Below, piece after piece: positions 16,719 to 26,331 of a DNA stretch of 64,000 nucleotides. The notes beneath the pieces are model-generated. The model had not been told where the DNA came from, made no database searches, and saw only the letters and a list, made by a program, of their open reading frames with translations. Numbering within the stretch: position 1 is the stretch's first letter; each line of letters begins with the position of its first letter. Both the position numbers and the translations under genes were made by a program. The stretch comes from Aquabacter sp. L1I39 (GTDB lineage Bacteria; Pseudomonadota; Alphaproteobacteria; Rhizobiales; Xanthobacteraceae). The DNA lies in the NCBI RefSeq assembly GCF_017742835.1, contig NZ_CP072392.1, positions 459,388 through 523,387 on the forward strand, in the 5' to 3' direction.

Positions 16719-17495
16719 TCAGCCGCCATATTTCAGGTTGATCAGAGAACTGGTGAAGCCCGAGCTGGCGGTGCTGCCACTGTTGAAGAGTTGCAGCACC
16801 GGGCTGCTCGCGGTGTTTTCCGTCGCATCCCACATGATGGTGAAGCGCTTCAGGATCTTGTCGACCTTGGCCGGATCCTGGAGATCGGCGACGTTCATCC
16901 GTGCCTTCACCGCCTTGGCCTGCTGGTCGATGTCCGCCGTGCCCATCTCGGTGGGAAAGCCATAGACGGTCTTCACCACCTTCCACAGCGCAGTATCTGC
17001 GAGCAGACCGTAGGCGCTCTTCACGGTGGGAGCCATGCGCTTGAAATACAGGGCCAGCTTCACGCCCTGGTCGGTCGCGCCCAGGTCATCCTCCATGCTC
17101 TGCTGCACATAGGCCTTCACCACGTCCGAGGGCTGGGCGGCGGTGGCAAGCGAGGTGCCGTTCAAATAGCCGAACGCCTTGGCGAAATTGGTGAAGCGGG
17201 AATCGGCGAGCTTGTTGGCGAAGCTCGTCTTGTCGGAGAGGTCGGAGGTGATGACCTTCTTCATGTAGGCCTTGGCATAGGCCATGTCCTCCAGCCCATA
17301 GGCCTTCATGGCGAAATTGAAGACGCGGTAGTTCTTCACGAACGCATCCACCGTCTTGATCTTGCCCATTTGCGCCTCGAAATAGGCGATCTCGTTCTTG
17401 ACGATGGGCTCCTTGGCGTGTTGGTCCAGCGCCTTCGTGCCTGATTTGTTCAGGTAGTTGTAGGTGAGGGTCGTCGAACCCAGATAGATGCTCAT
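16719..17495 (-). CDS. DUF1217 protein, flagellum-associated family
   Basis: 258 residues of the DUF1217 family. Opens with STTLTYNYL, a typical N-terminus for the family, and has long alpha-helical stretches with repeated V/L-x-D-P-x-K-V patterns. In rhizobia DUF1217 genes usually sit inside the flagellar cluster. No other flagellar gene is visible here, so this is an orphan or duplicated copy. The ATG at 17495 is chosen over an upstream extension because the family starts at this point. No signal peptide. The role in motility is inferred from family context only. Confidence 0.8.
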   Translation of the reverse strand: MSIYLGSTTLTYNYLNKSGTKALDQHAKEPIVKNEIAYFEAQMGKIKTVDAFVKNYRVFNFAMKAYGLEDMAYAKAYMKKVITSDLSDKTSFANKLADSRFTNFAKAFGYLNGTSLATAAQPSDVVKAYVQQSMEDDLGATDQGVKLALYFKRMAPTVKSAYGLLADTALWKVVKTVYGFPTEMGTADIDQQAKAVKARMNVADLQDPAKVDKILKRFTIMWDATENTASSPVLQLFNSGSTASSGFTSSLINLKYGG

Positions 17496-17585
17496 AGGAT
17501 GCCTCACGCCACACGGTTCCTTCACGCGTAGCAGCGCAAGCTGGCGCGAGGCTGTGGAGGATGCAGTGGCAGGAGAACGGCTCCC

Positions 17586-17990
17586 ATGCTTGACCATATC
17601 GGCCTTCCGGTCTGCGACTTCGCCCGCTCCCGTGCCTTCTACGCCGCAACCCTGGCTCCCCTTGGCCTCTCGGTGGTGATGGAAGTGAGCGCCCAGGAGA
17701 CGGGCGCCGGCGCCCATGCCGGGTTTGGCCAGGGCGGCAAACCTTTTTTCTGGATTGGCTCGACCGTGGGCTCAAGCCGCACGCAGGCGCCCGAGACTCA
17801 TGTGCACGTGGCATTTGCGGCCGAAAGCCGGACGCAGGTGGACGCATTCCACGCCGCCGCACTCGCCGCTGGCGGGCGGGACAATGGTGCCCCGGGCTTG
17901 CGGCCGCACTATCATCCCCATTACTACGGCGCCTTCATCCTCGACCCGGACGGCCACAATATCGAAGCCGTCTGCCACCACCCGGCCTGA
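17586..17990 (+). CDS. VOC / glyoxalase-superfamily protein
   Basis: 134 residues with the vicinal-oxygen-chelate fold. The first metal-ligand position is in LDHIGLPV (His4), followed by SRAFYAATLAPLGL; the C-terminal ligand is the Glu of DPDGHNIEAVCH near residue 127. HVHVAFAA in the middle starts the second beta-alpha unit. Such single-domain proteins act as dioxygenases, lyases or isomerases, or bind antibiotics; this one cannot be assigned further. The next gene starts 7 bp downstream, so the two form an operon. Confidence 0.85.
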   Translation: MLDHIGLPVCDFARSRAFYAATLAPLGLSVVMEVSAQETGAGAHAGFGQGGKPFFWIGSTVGSSRTQAPETHVHVAFAAESRTQVDAFHAAALAAGGRDNGAPGLRPHYHPHYYGAFILDPDGHNIEAVCHHPA

Positions 17991-17997
17991 TGGGCGC

Positions 17998-18513
17998 ATG
18001 GACAGCTTCTTCCGTCTTCTCCTGCGCCTGGTGCTCGTGCCAGCGGGCTTCGTGACTGCGCTGACGGCCGGTGCGCTGGTCATCCTGTTCGGCCAGTGGC
18101 GTGTCGGCGCCCTCTTCGCCGCCGTGCCCGGCGGCGATCCGGAAACCATGTTCGCCTTGCTGGACGCGCTGTTCGCGGCCGGCTTCCTGGTCATGTTCCT
18201 GGTGTCCACCATGTGGCTGGTGGGGGCCATTGGCGTCCTCCTCTCAGAGGTTTTCGCCGTGCGCTCCTGGATGTTCCACGTGGCCAATGGCGCGGTGTCG
18301 GCCTTTGCCGGCGCGGCGCTGTTTCCGCGCCTTTCCGGCGAGATGGCCCCGATCGCCGACCCCTTCTACATCCTGGCGGCGGGCCTTGCCGGCGGGCTTG
18401 CCTATTGGCTCACCGCCGGTTGGTCGGCCGGCTTCTGGAAACCGGTTCTGTCCACGCCCCACCGCCCGCCCCCGCCGGCGAGCGGAACACCCGGAGCCAA
18501 CGGCCCAGCCTGA
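17998..18513 (+). CDS. small inner-membrane protein, four helices
   Basis: 171 residues, not assigned to a family. About four hydrophobic segments are visible (near 8-32, 55-80, 95-115 and 122-145), followed by a Pro-rich cytoplasmic or periplasmic tail. A longer in-frame reading from 17716 overlaps the VOC gene and is rejected. The ATG at 17998 follows the VOC stop by 7 bp, which suggests translational coupling. Function unknown. Confidence 0.7.
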   Translation: MDSFFRLLLRLVLVPAGFVTALTAGALVILFGQWRVGALFAAVPGGDPETMFALLDALFAAGFLVMFLVSTMWLVGAIGVLLSEVFAVRSWMFHVANGAVSAFAGAALFPRLSGEMAPIADPFYILAAGLAGGLAYWLTAGWSAGFWKPVLSTPHRPPPPASGTPGANGPA

Positions 18514-18532
18514 GGAGGAGGCGAACCCAAGC

Positions 18533-19162
18533 CTATTTGACGGACGCGAGCCGTCCATGAGCGAGGCTCACGGCATGCTCCAGAGCCTGTTCCAGCCGGT
18601 CATTGCCCCAGAACAGGTCCTTGTCCGCCGTAATGAAGGACGGCGCGCCGAAAATGCCGGCGGCCTCCGCCTCCTGCGTTGTGGCGCGCAGGCGATCCTT
18701 CACCGCCTGGCTCTCCGCCTCCGCACACAGATCCTCGCAGAAGTGCCCAAGGCCCGCGAGCAACTGCCCCACCACCGTGCGATCGGTGATGTCCCGTCCC
18801 TCGGCAAACTCGGCCTTGAAGGCCGCCACCGTGAAGGAGGGGCGGGAGGCGTCGTTCAGCCAGGTGGCGACGCGCGCCGCAAGCAGGGCATTCACGGGGA
18901 AAGGCTCGGGCTTGCGGATGGGCGGCAGGCCGTAGCGCGCCACCAGGCGCTCCAGGTCGCGCCACATGTGCTGGCCCTTGAGCGGAAAGGCGTTGAAGGG
19001 CGATGTCGCGTAACCCTGAGCGGCGAAGATGGGGCCGAGCAGGAAGGGCTTCCAGTTCACATGCACGCCGGCCTGCTCCGCCAGCGGCCCGATTCGCACC
19101 GCTGCCAGATAGGAATAGGGCGAAGCGAATTCATAATAGAAATCCAGCGAAGCCTTGGCCAT
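18533..19162 (-). CDS. 2-hydroxychromene-2-carboxylate isomerase family (DsbA-like fold)
   Basis: 209 residues. The opening FYYEFASPYSYLAAVRI is the signature of the kappa-GST / 2-hydroxychromene-2-carboxylate isomerase group of the thioredoxin fold, in which Ser replaces the first catalytic Cys. The ending contains FGAPSFITADKDLFWGNDRL, also typical. The known reaction is glutathione-dependent cis-trans isomerisation in naphthalene degradation, but no such pathway is nearby, so it is probably a general glutathione-dependent isomerase or transferase. Confidence 0.88.
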   Translation of the reverse strand: MAKASLDFYYEFASPYSYLAAVRIGPLAEQAGVHVNWKPFLLGPIFAAQGYATSPFNAFPLKGQHMWRDLERLVARYGLPPIRKPEPFPVNALLAARVATWLNDASRPSFTVAAFKAEFAEGRDITDRTVVGQLLAGLGHFCEDLCAEAESQAVKDRLRATTQEAEAAGIFGAPSFITADKDLFWGNDRLEQALEHAVSLAHGRLASVK

Positions 19163-19324
19163 GGTCGTTCCCCGTGTCTGGCCGGCGCTCCCCTGCGCGA
19201 GCCCAAACCGCAGCGGCTCGGCTTCCCTCCCGGCCGCTCACGCACTATATGCCCGGAAGTCTTGCGACCCGTCCGGTTCCTCCGCAAGGGCGAAGATCAA
19301 GGAAAGTGCAAACACGATGCGGAT

Positions 19325-20161
19325 GTGCCGGTGAAGCTGACGGTCTTCTTTGCCCTTGTGGCCGGCGCGGCGGTCGCCATCCTGTTCACGGTTTTCCCGG
19401 AATGGGACCTCGCCATCACCGGCTGGTTCTGGGACAAGGCCGCCGGTCATTTTTACCTGGCCGCCACCCCCTGGGGCCAATGGCTGCGCAAGGCCGGCAA
19501 CATCATCCCCTGGCTGTTCGCCGGCCCGGCCTTCGCGGCCATCCTGCTCAAGCTCATCTTCCCCGCCGGGCGCATGTTCATGCCAGCGCGGCCGGCGGTA
19601 TTCCTGGCCCTGACCATGGCGCTCGCGCCGGGGCTCCTCGTTAACGGCATCCTGAAGGAAAACTGGGGCCGCCCGCGGCCGGTCCATGTGGAGACCTTCG
19701 GCGGCAAGGACGTGTTCAATCCCTGGTATGCGGCCGGCGGGGCCTGCCCTACCAACTGCTCCTTCGTGTCGGGCGAAGGGGCGCTGGGCTTCTGGATGAT
19801 CGCCCCCGCAACCCTCGTCCCCGCCCCATATCGCGGCCCGGCCTTGCTCGCCGCTGCCGCCTTTGGCACGGCGGCCGGGGGCCTGCGCATCACGTTTGGC
19901 GGCCATTTCTTCACCGACGTCGCCTTCTCTGCGGTGCTGACCATACTCGTCATCGCGCTGGCCCGCTGGCTGATCTTCACCCGGCGCGGTGCACCGACGG
20001 ACGCGCGGGTGGAGGATTTCCTTGGCGCCTGCGGGTGGGGCCTTCATGCGCTCGTGCTGCGGCTGTTTCGCCTCATGCGCTGGACGTTCAAGCAGGCCTG
20101 GCGGGGACTGCGGACGGTGGTTGCGCGCTTCCCCTTGCCACGGCGCGGCTCCGGCCTATAG
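19325..20161 (+). CDS. PAP2-family lipid phosphatase, LpxE-like
   Basis: About 278 residues. Acid-phosphatase type 2 motifs are visible: K-E-N-W-G-R-P-R-P, then CSFVSGEGA in place of the usual SGH, then R-x6-H-x3-D ([11 protein letters not shown]). Five to six hydrophobic segments place it in the inner membrane. Related alphaproteobacterial enzymes remove phosphate from lipid A or undecaprenyl pyrophosphate. The start is uncertain: GTG at 19325 or 19331, with AAGGA about 21 bp upstream. A much longer reading from 18071 overlaps two other genes and is rejected. Confidence 0.82.
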   Translation: MPVKLTVFFALVAGAAVAILFTVFPEWDLAITGWFWDKAAGHFYLAATPWGQWLRKAGNIIPWLFAGPAFAAILLKLIFPAGRMFMPARPAVFLALTMALAPGLLVNGILKENWGRPRPVHVETFGGKDVFNPWYAAGGACPTNCSFVSGEGALGFWMIAPATLVPAPYRGPALLAAAAFGTAAGGLRITFGGHFFTDVAFSAVLTILVIALARWLIFTRRGAPTDARVEDFLGACGWGLHALVLRLFRLMRWTFKQAWRGLRTVVARFPLPRRGSGL

Positions 20162-20202
20162 TCCGCCCGACTTTTCCGGCCCCTATCCATCCGAGAGAAA
20201 CG

Positions 20203-21432
<1,230 letters not shown>

Positions 21433-21460
21433 CCCGCGTCTCGGCTTCCGTCCCACAAAG

Positions 21461-21494
21461 AAGGCCGGCCCGCATCTGCGGCGCCGGCCTTTTT
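21461..21494 (+). terminator. Rho-independent terminator of argG
   Basis: AAGGCCGGC and GCCGGCCTT form a 9-bp stem around a 13-base loop, followed by T5. It lies 28 bp after the argG stop and 15 bp before the stop of the convergent MFS gene; the A-rich left flank gives a shorter T-run on the other strand, so it may act both ways. Confidence 0.9.
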
Positions 21495-21509
21495 CGTGAG
21501 CGAACAGGG

Positions 21510-22832
21510 TCACGCCGACTTGCGGAACACCTCGGCCTCGATCTCGTCGCCCGCCGCGCCGATGAGCCCCACCGGGTCGGTGGCGATCTCCAGATCGGCC
21601 TCGTCCACGGGCGGCGCGGAGGCCGGGAGGGGCTTCGGCTTCAGCAGCACGTAGGCGGCGCAGGAGATGAGGCCCATCACCGGCACAACGACGCCAAGGG
21701 CTCGCGCGGGATCGGAAAAGAGGCTCGCCACCGCCGATCCCAGGAAGCCGCCGCCAATCTGCATGCAGCCCATGAGGGCCGCCGCCGATCCAGCCATGGT
21801 GGGAAAGCCGGAGAGCGCCGCGGTGGTGCCGCCGGGCAGCAGCAAAGCGACGCCAAAGGCCCACAGGGCCACCGGTCCCATTACGGTCGGAAAGCTATAG
21901 GGTAAAAACCAGGGCAAGGCCGCCATGGTCGCGCCACCGGCCAGCACCAAAGCGAGGCCCGCCGGCACCAGGCGATTGGCGTCCACACCACGCTTCATCA
22001 CCTTGCCGGCCACAATGGTGCCCAGCATGAAGGAACCGGTCTGGCACACCATGGCATAGCCGAACTGGGTGGGCGTCAGGCCCACGGTCTCGATCAGCAC
22101 GAACGGCACGATGGCCGCCAGCGAATAGATGCCGCCCAGCGAGAAGCCGATCATGAGGCTGGCGCGCATGAAGCCGGAATCCTTGACCAGCGCGCCGTAA
22201 TTGCGCAGCACCTGGAGCGGGCGCGCATTGGCCGGGTCGGGCGCCGCATTGGTCTCCGGCACGGCCAGGACAAGCAGGCCCATCGCCAGCACGCCGTACA
22301 TGACCATCACATAGAAGATCGGCTGCCAGCCGAGCGTGCTGAGAATGACGCCGCCAATGGTCGGCGCCAGCGCCGGCCCGATGGCGAGCATGGTGCCGAT
22401 AAGGTTGAGGATGCGCGCGGAGGCCTGCCCGGTGAACTGGTCGCGCACGATGGCCCGCGCGATGGCCGGACCGGCGGCAACGCCGATGCCCTGGAGGCCC
22501 CGGCCGATGATGAGCCAGGTCACGTCCGGCGCGCTGGCGGCGACGATGCTGCCCACCACATAGAGCGAAAAGAAGCCGATGGCGGCCGGTCGCCGGCCAT
22601 AGGCATCAGAGAGCGGCCCGCAAATGAGCTGGGAAAAGGCGAAGCCGCAGAAATATACGCTCAGCGTCAGCTTCATCACCGAGGCGGTGGTGCCGAACGC
22701 ATGGACCAGCGCCGGCAGGGCCGGCGTGTAGAGCGACATGCTGATGGGACCGAGCACGATGATGAGCGCGCCGATGATGGCGGTGCGCATCTCGGTCATG
22801 ACCGGTTTCGGCGCGGGGGCGAGCAAGGTCAC
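21510..22832 (-). CDS. Bcr/CflA-type multidrug efflux MFS transporter
   Basis: 440 residues with about 12 membrane helices. The loop 2-3 motif GPLSDAYGRRP near residue 73 and the helix-5 region are typical of the Bcr/CflA drug:H+ antiporter group. I choose the GTG at 22832: it overlaps the marR stop as GTGA and follows a very strong GGGGGGAGGAGCC site, while the upstream ATG would overlap marR by 31 bp. Co-transcribed with and probably controlled by the MarR repressor. The drug specificity is unknown. Confidence 0.9.
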   Translation of the reverse strand: MTLLAPAPKPVMTEMRTAIIGALIIVLGPISMSLYTPALPALVHAFGTTASVMKLTLSVYFCGFAFSQLICGPLSDAYGRRPAAIGFFSLYVVGSIVAASAPDVTWLIIGRGLQGIGVAAGPAIARAIVRDQFTGQASARILNLIGTMLAIGPALAPTIGGVILSTLGWQPIFYVMVMYGVLAMGLLVLAVPETNAAPDPANARPLQVLRNYGALVKDSGFMRASLMIGFSLGGIYSLAAIVPFVLIETVGLTPTQFGYAMVCQTGSFMLGTIVAGKVMKRGVDANRLVPAGLALVLAGGATMAALPWFLPYSFPTVMGPVALWAFGVALLLPGGTTAALSGFPTMAGSAAALMGCMQIGGGFLGSAVASLFSDPARALGVVVPVMGLISCAAYVLLKPKPLPASAPPVDEADLEIATDPVGLIGAAGDEIEAEVFRKSA

Positions 22833-23275
22833 GGCTCCTCCCCCCGGTTGGATTGGCACAGATTGGCGCGCACCCGCGTCAGCATGTCCCGGAACACGTC
22901 CCGCTCGGCGGGCGTCAGCCCCGCCAACGCGTCGCCCCGGGCCACCGCGGCGGCAGCCATCACCCGTTCCAGCAGGGGCTGCGCCTCGGGCGTCAGGCAG
23001 ACGATCTTGGCGCGCCGGTCGGTGGGGTCGGGCTCGCGCACCACGAGGCCGCGCGCCTCCAGGCGATCGAGGAAGCCCACCATGGTCATGGGCTCCACAT
23101 TCATGCGAATGGCCAAGGCGCCCTGACGCAGGCCGGGATTGATGTTGACGTGGGCGAGGGTGCGGGCTTCCCCGGCGGTGAGGCCGAGCCCTGCCTGCTC
23201 GAAGGCGCGGTCAATGCGGGCGCGGTAGAGGCGCGCCGTGTCGACCAACAGGAAACCGAGGGGGAGTTCATCCAT
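22829..23275 (-). CDS. MarR-family transcriptional regulator
   Basis: 148 residues with the winged-helix MarR fold: LTAGEARTLAHVN, then the recognition helix region (QGALAIRMNVEPMTMVGFLDRLEARGLV) and the wing with DPTDRRAKIVCLTP near 100-113. It is the first gene of an operon with an efflux pump, the usual MarR layout. There is no Shine-Dalgarno before the ATG; a promoter ends right at the start codon, so the mRNA may be leaderless. Likely a repressor of its own operon that is released by a small molecule. Confidence 0.93.
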   Translation of the reverse strand: MDELPLGFLLVDTARLYRARIDRAFEQAGLGLTAGEARTLAHVNINPGLRQGALAIRMNVEPMTMVGFLDRLEARGLVVREPDPTDRRAKIVCLTPEAQPLLERVMAAAAVARGDALAGLTPAERDVFRDMLTRVRANLCQSNRGEEP

Positions 23276-23284
23276 AGCCAGGAG

Positions 23285-23313
23285 AACATAATGTAAGTTT
23301 CCCTTATTATCAA
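23285..23313 (-). promoter_or_regulatory. marR promoter with overlapping dyad operator
   Basis: On the minus strand TTGATA (23308-23313) and TATGTT (23285-23290) are separated by exactly 17 bp. The -10 box ends only 9 bp before the marR ATG, so transcription should start at or next to the ATG. The spacer holds an imperfect AT-rich dyad (ATAATGTAAG / CTTATTAT at 23288-23310) that would place a bound MarR dimer across the promoter. The promoter is read by eye; the operator is inferred. Confidence 0.6.
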
Positions 23314-23414
23314 CCCAACTCCCTCTTCCCTGGCATTTGCGGATTGTGTCACCTGTCGCATTGGCGACGCAGGGTCAGGGCCTTATCTGAAGGTTGCACC
23401 CTGCGGAGATTGGC

Positions 23415-24524
23415 ATGCCCTGGTCGCTCACCCTCGGACGCTTTGGCGGCACCGCCGTTCGCATCCACGTCACCTTCCTGCTCTTCCTGGTGTGGATCTG
23501 GGCGGCCTATTACCGGCAGGGTGGGGCGCAGGCTGCGTGGGACGGCGTGATTTTCGTGGCGCTCCTGTTCCTGTGCGTGCTGCTGCACGAATTCGGCCAC
23601 GTCTTCGCGGCCCGGCGCTACGGCGTGAAGACGCCGGACATCACGCTCTGGCCCTTCGGCGGCATCGCCAGCCTGGAGCGCATGCCCGAAAAGCCTTCCG
23701 AGGAACTGGTGGTCGCCATAGCGGGGCCGGCGGTGAACGTGGTGATTGCGCTGGTGCTCATCCTGGTTCTGGGCGCCACCACCAATCCCGACGAACTGAT
23801 GAAGATTGAGGATCCCGCCACCTCCATGCTGGCCAAGCTCGCGGGCGCCAACATCTTCCTGGTCTTGTTCAACCTCATCCCCGCCTTCCCCATGGATGGC
23901 GGACGGGTGCTGCGGGCGCTCCTCGCCATGCGGATGGGCTTTGCCCGGGCCACCTCCGCCGCCGCCAGCATCGGCCAGGCGCTGGCGGTGGCGCTCGGCC
24001 TCATCGGCATCTTCACCAACCCCATGCTGATGATCATCGGCGTCTTCGTGTTCCTGGCGGCCTCCGGCGAGGCGGGACAGGTGCAATTGAAGGAAGCCTC
24101 GCGCGGGCTCATCGTCTCCGATGCCATGATCACCCATTTCGAGACGCTGGGCCCGCAGGCCACCGTCGACGACGCGGTGGAAGAGCTCATCCGCACCACC
24201 CAGAAGGAGTTCCCCGTGGTGGACGGCTCCGGGCGCCTGCGCGGCCTTCTCACCCGGGACGCCATGATCCGCGCCCTGAAGGACCCGGGACCCGCGACCG
24301 CCGTGATCGAGGTGATGCAGGCCGACATTCCCACCGTGGATGCCCGTGCCCGCCTGGATGCGGCCCTTACTCTCATCACCCAGTCGCGCGCGCCGGCCAT
24401 CGGGGTCACTGACACGGGTGGCCGGCTGGTCGGCCTTCTCACCCCCGAGAATGTGGGCGAGCTGATGGTGGTGCACGCCTCGCGCCCCGCAAGGCCCACG
24501 ACACCCTGGGGGCGCAAGGTGTGA
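23415..24524 (+). CDS. site-2 protease (M50) with two CBS domains
   Basis: 369 residues. A membrane metalloprotease of the Rip3/YwhC-like branch. HEFGH (zinc ligands and catalytic Glu) is near residue 57 in VLLHEFGHVFAARRYGV; the third zinc ligand Asp is in IPAFPMDGGRVLRAL near 160. Five to six hydrophobic segments fill residues 15-215. Two CBS domains follow (about 235-290 and 300-355), suggesting control by adenine nucleotides. GGAGATTGGC precedes the ATG at 23415; an in-frame TTG at 23394 is rejected. Substrate unknown; this branch sometimes cleaves membrane-bound regulators. Confidence 0.92.
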   Translation: MPWSLTLGRFGGTAVRIHVTFLLFLVWIWAAYYRQGGAQAAWDGVIFVALLFLCVLLHEFGHVFAARRYGVKTPDITLWPFGGIASLERMPEKPSEELVVAIAGPAVNVVIALVLILVLGATTNPDELMKIEDPATSMLAKLAGANIFLVLFNLIPAFPMDGGRVLRALLAMRMGFARATSAAASIGQALAVALGLIGIFTNPMLMIIGVFVFLAASGEAGQVQLKEASRGLIVSDAMITHFETLGPQATVDDAVEELIRTTQKEFPVVDGSGRLRGLLTRDAMIRALKDPGPATAVIEVMQADIPTVDARARLDAALTLITQSRAPAIGVTDTGGRLVGLLTPENVGELMVVHASRPARPTTPWGRKV

Positions 24525-24622
24525 AAGGTTCGCCACCGATGCCGTTGACGGGCGGTCGGCGAGCCCCCACGGTCGTGAACTGAGGGAAACGTCAACCCGA
24601 CCGCGCGGGGAGCGGGCATACT

Positions 24623-26320
24623 TTGCTGGATGGCTTCAAGAATCGCGTCCGCCGGGTGCAAGATCGCATGCCCATGGCGCAGCAGATCAGCCTGGTGGTC
24701 GCCCTCATCTGCCTGGTCGGGCTTTCCGGCCTTGCCATCTTTTCGGCCCGCGTCAGCCGTCAGGAGATGAGCGGCCATGTGCGCGCCGACATGGCGCGGG
24801 TGGCGGCCTCCCTGTCGGGGCAACTGGAGCGCGACCTGAGCGAACGTCTTTCCGACATCCGGCAATTGGCGGACATGCAGCCCTTGATGCCGGCATGGGA
24901 GTCGGGCGTCAGCTCCATGCGGTCCGTGCTGAGCCAACTCCAGAGGATGATGCCCGTCTATGCCTGGATCGGCTTTGCCCGCCCCAACGGGGTTGTCGTG
25001 GCGGCCTCTCAGGGGCTGCTGGAGGGGGAGAATGTCGACCATCGCCCTTGGTTCAGGAATGGTGTGAAAGGCGAGTTCGTCGGCGATGTGAACGTGGCAC
25101 CGGCCCTGGAGCGGCTGCTGCCGCCGCGTCCCGACGGCACGCCGCATCGCTTCGTCGATGTCTCCTTTCCTGTCTATTCGCCCGATGACCGCCTGCTCGG
25201 GGTCATCGGGGCGCACCTGTCCTTCTCTTGGGCGGATGCGGCACGCCGGCGAGCGCTCGATGACGCGCCCGGTCTCGAAATCTGGATCCTGGGCGCGGAC
25301 GGCACCATCCTGTCCGGCCGGGACACCGGCCCCTCCCCCTATGGGGCGGAGCAGATGGCACGCTTCCGGTCGGCAAACAATGGCACCCTTGAAGAAAATG
25401 ACGGCGACGCCAGCATCCTGACGGGCTTTGCGCGCATCGACAGCCAGCCGCAGATTGCCGCGCTGGGCTGGGTGGTGGTGGCACGCCAGGATGCCGCCGA
25501 AGCCTTCGGCGGCGCGAACCGGATCGCGGCCTCGATTCTGGGCATCGGGGCGCTGGTGCTGCTGGTCAGCATCGCGCTCGCACTCGCGCTCACCCGGGTC
25601 CTCTCGCGCCCTCTCCAGCAGCTCACCCTCGCAGCCCAAGCCATCGGCCGCGATCCCGCTATGACCATGCTGCCCAGGGTGAGCGGGAGCCTCGACGTGC
25701 TGCATCTGTCGGGCGCACTGCGCGCCCTGCTGCGCCGTCTCGATATCGCCGAGCATCGCTTCCTGACCACACAGCAGGCGCACAAGGAGGAGGTGGAGGC
25801 GCTGCGGCAGTTGGCGGATACTGATCCCCTCACAGGGCTCCTGAACCGCCGCTCGTTCCTGTCCATGGCAGAGGGGGCCCTCCAGGGCACCCGCAGCACC
25901 GACAGCCTCGGCATCCTCATGGCGGACATCGACCACTTCAAGGCGGTGAACGACACCTACGGGCACGCGGCCGGCGACGCGGTCATCCGCTATGTGGCCG
26001 CCACCATCGGCGCCAATCTGCGCGTGCAGGATCGGGTGGCACGGTTCGGAGGCGAGGAGTTCGTCGCCCTGCTGATGAATGTGGACGAGGCCGGCACCCT
26101 CGCTCTGGCCGAGCGCATCCGCGTCGGCATCAATGCCCAGGCGGTCACTTTCGAGGGACAGGACATAAGGGTGTCCGTCTCCATCGGGGTGGCCATCGCC
26201 GACCTCTCCGACAGGGATCTTGATGCCATCATCGAACGGGCGGACTTTGCCCTGTATGATGCCAAGACATCGGGCCGGAACAAGGTGGCGCTCGCGAAGC
26301 GCCCCAACCGCGCCGCCTGA
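24623..26320 (+). CDS. membrane diguanylate cyclase with dCache-type sensor
   Basis: 565 residues. TM helix ~21-44, a periplasmic sensor of ~250 residues (WIGFARPNGVVVAAS and RHRPWF-like NVDHRPWF segments are typical of dCache_1 domains), TM helix ~300-322, HAMP-like linker, then GGDEF from ~400. The active site is GGEEF near 476, and the product-inhibition I-site RxxD is intact (RVQD, five residues before GGEEF). It should make c-di-GMP in response to an external ligand. The start is TTG with GGGGAGCGGG before it; the ATG at 24668 is the alternative. Confidence 0.9.
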   Translation: MLDGFKNRVRRVQDRMPMAQQISLVVALICLVGLSGLAIFSARVSRQEMSGHVRADMARVAASLSGQLERDLSERLSDIRQLADMQPLMPAWESGVSSMRSVLSQLQRMMPVYAWIGFARPNGVVVAASQGLLEGENVDHRPWFRNGVKGEFVGDVNVAPALERLLPPRPDGTPHRFVDVSFPVYSPDDRLLGVIGAHLSFSWADAARRRALDDAPGLEIWILGADGTILSGRDTGPSPYGAEQMARFRSANNGTLEENDGDASILTGFARIDSQPQIAALGWVVVARQDAAEAFGGANRIAASILGIGALVLLVSIALALALTRVLSRPLQQLTLAAQAIGRDPAMTMLPRVSGSLDVLHLSGALRALLRRLDIAEHRFLTTQQAHKEEVEALRQLADTDPLTGLLNRRSFLSMAEGALQGTRSTDSLGILMADIDHFKAVNDTYGHAAGDAVIRYVAATIGANLRVQDRVARFGGEEFVALLMNVDEAGTLALAERIRVGINAQAVTFEGQDIRVSVSIGVAIADLSDRDLDAIIERADFALYDAKTSGRNKVALAKRPNRAA

Positions 26321-26331
26321 GGAGGCGCGCC

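Noticed and set aside
18071..20161. A 696-codon frame joining a membrane protein region and the PAP2 phosphatase
   Set aside because: Its first 400 codons overlap two better-supported genes in other frames, and only the last part carries family motifs.
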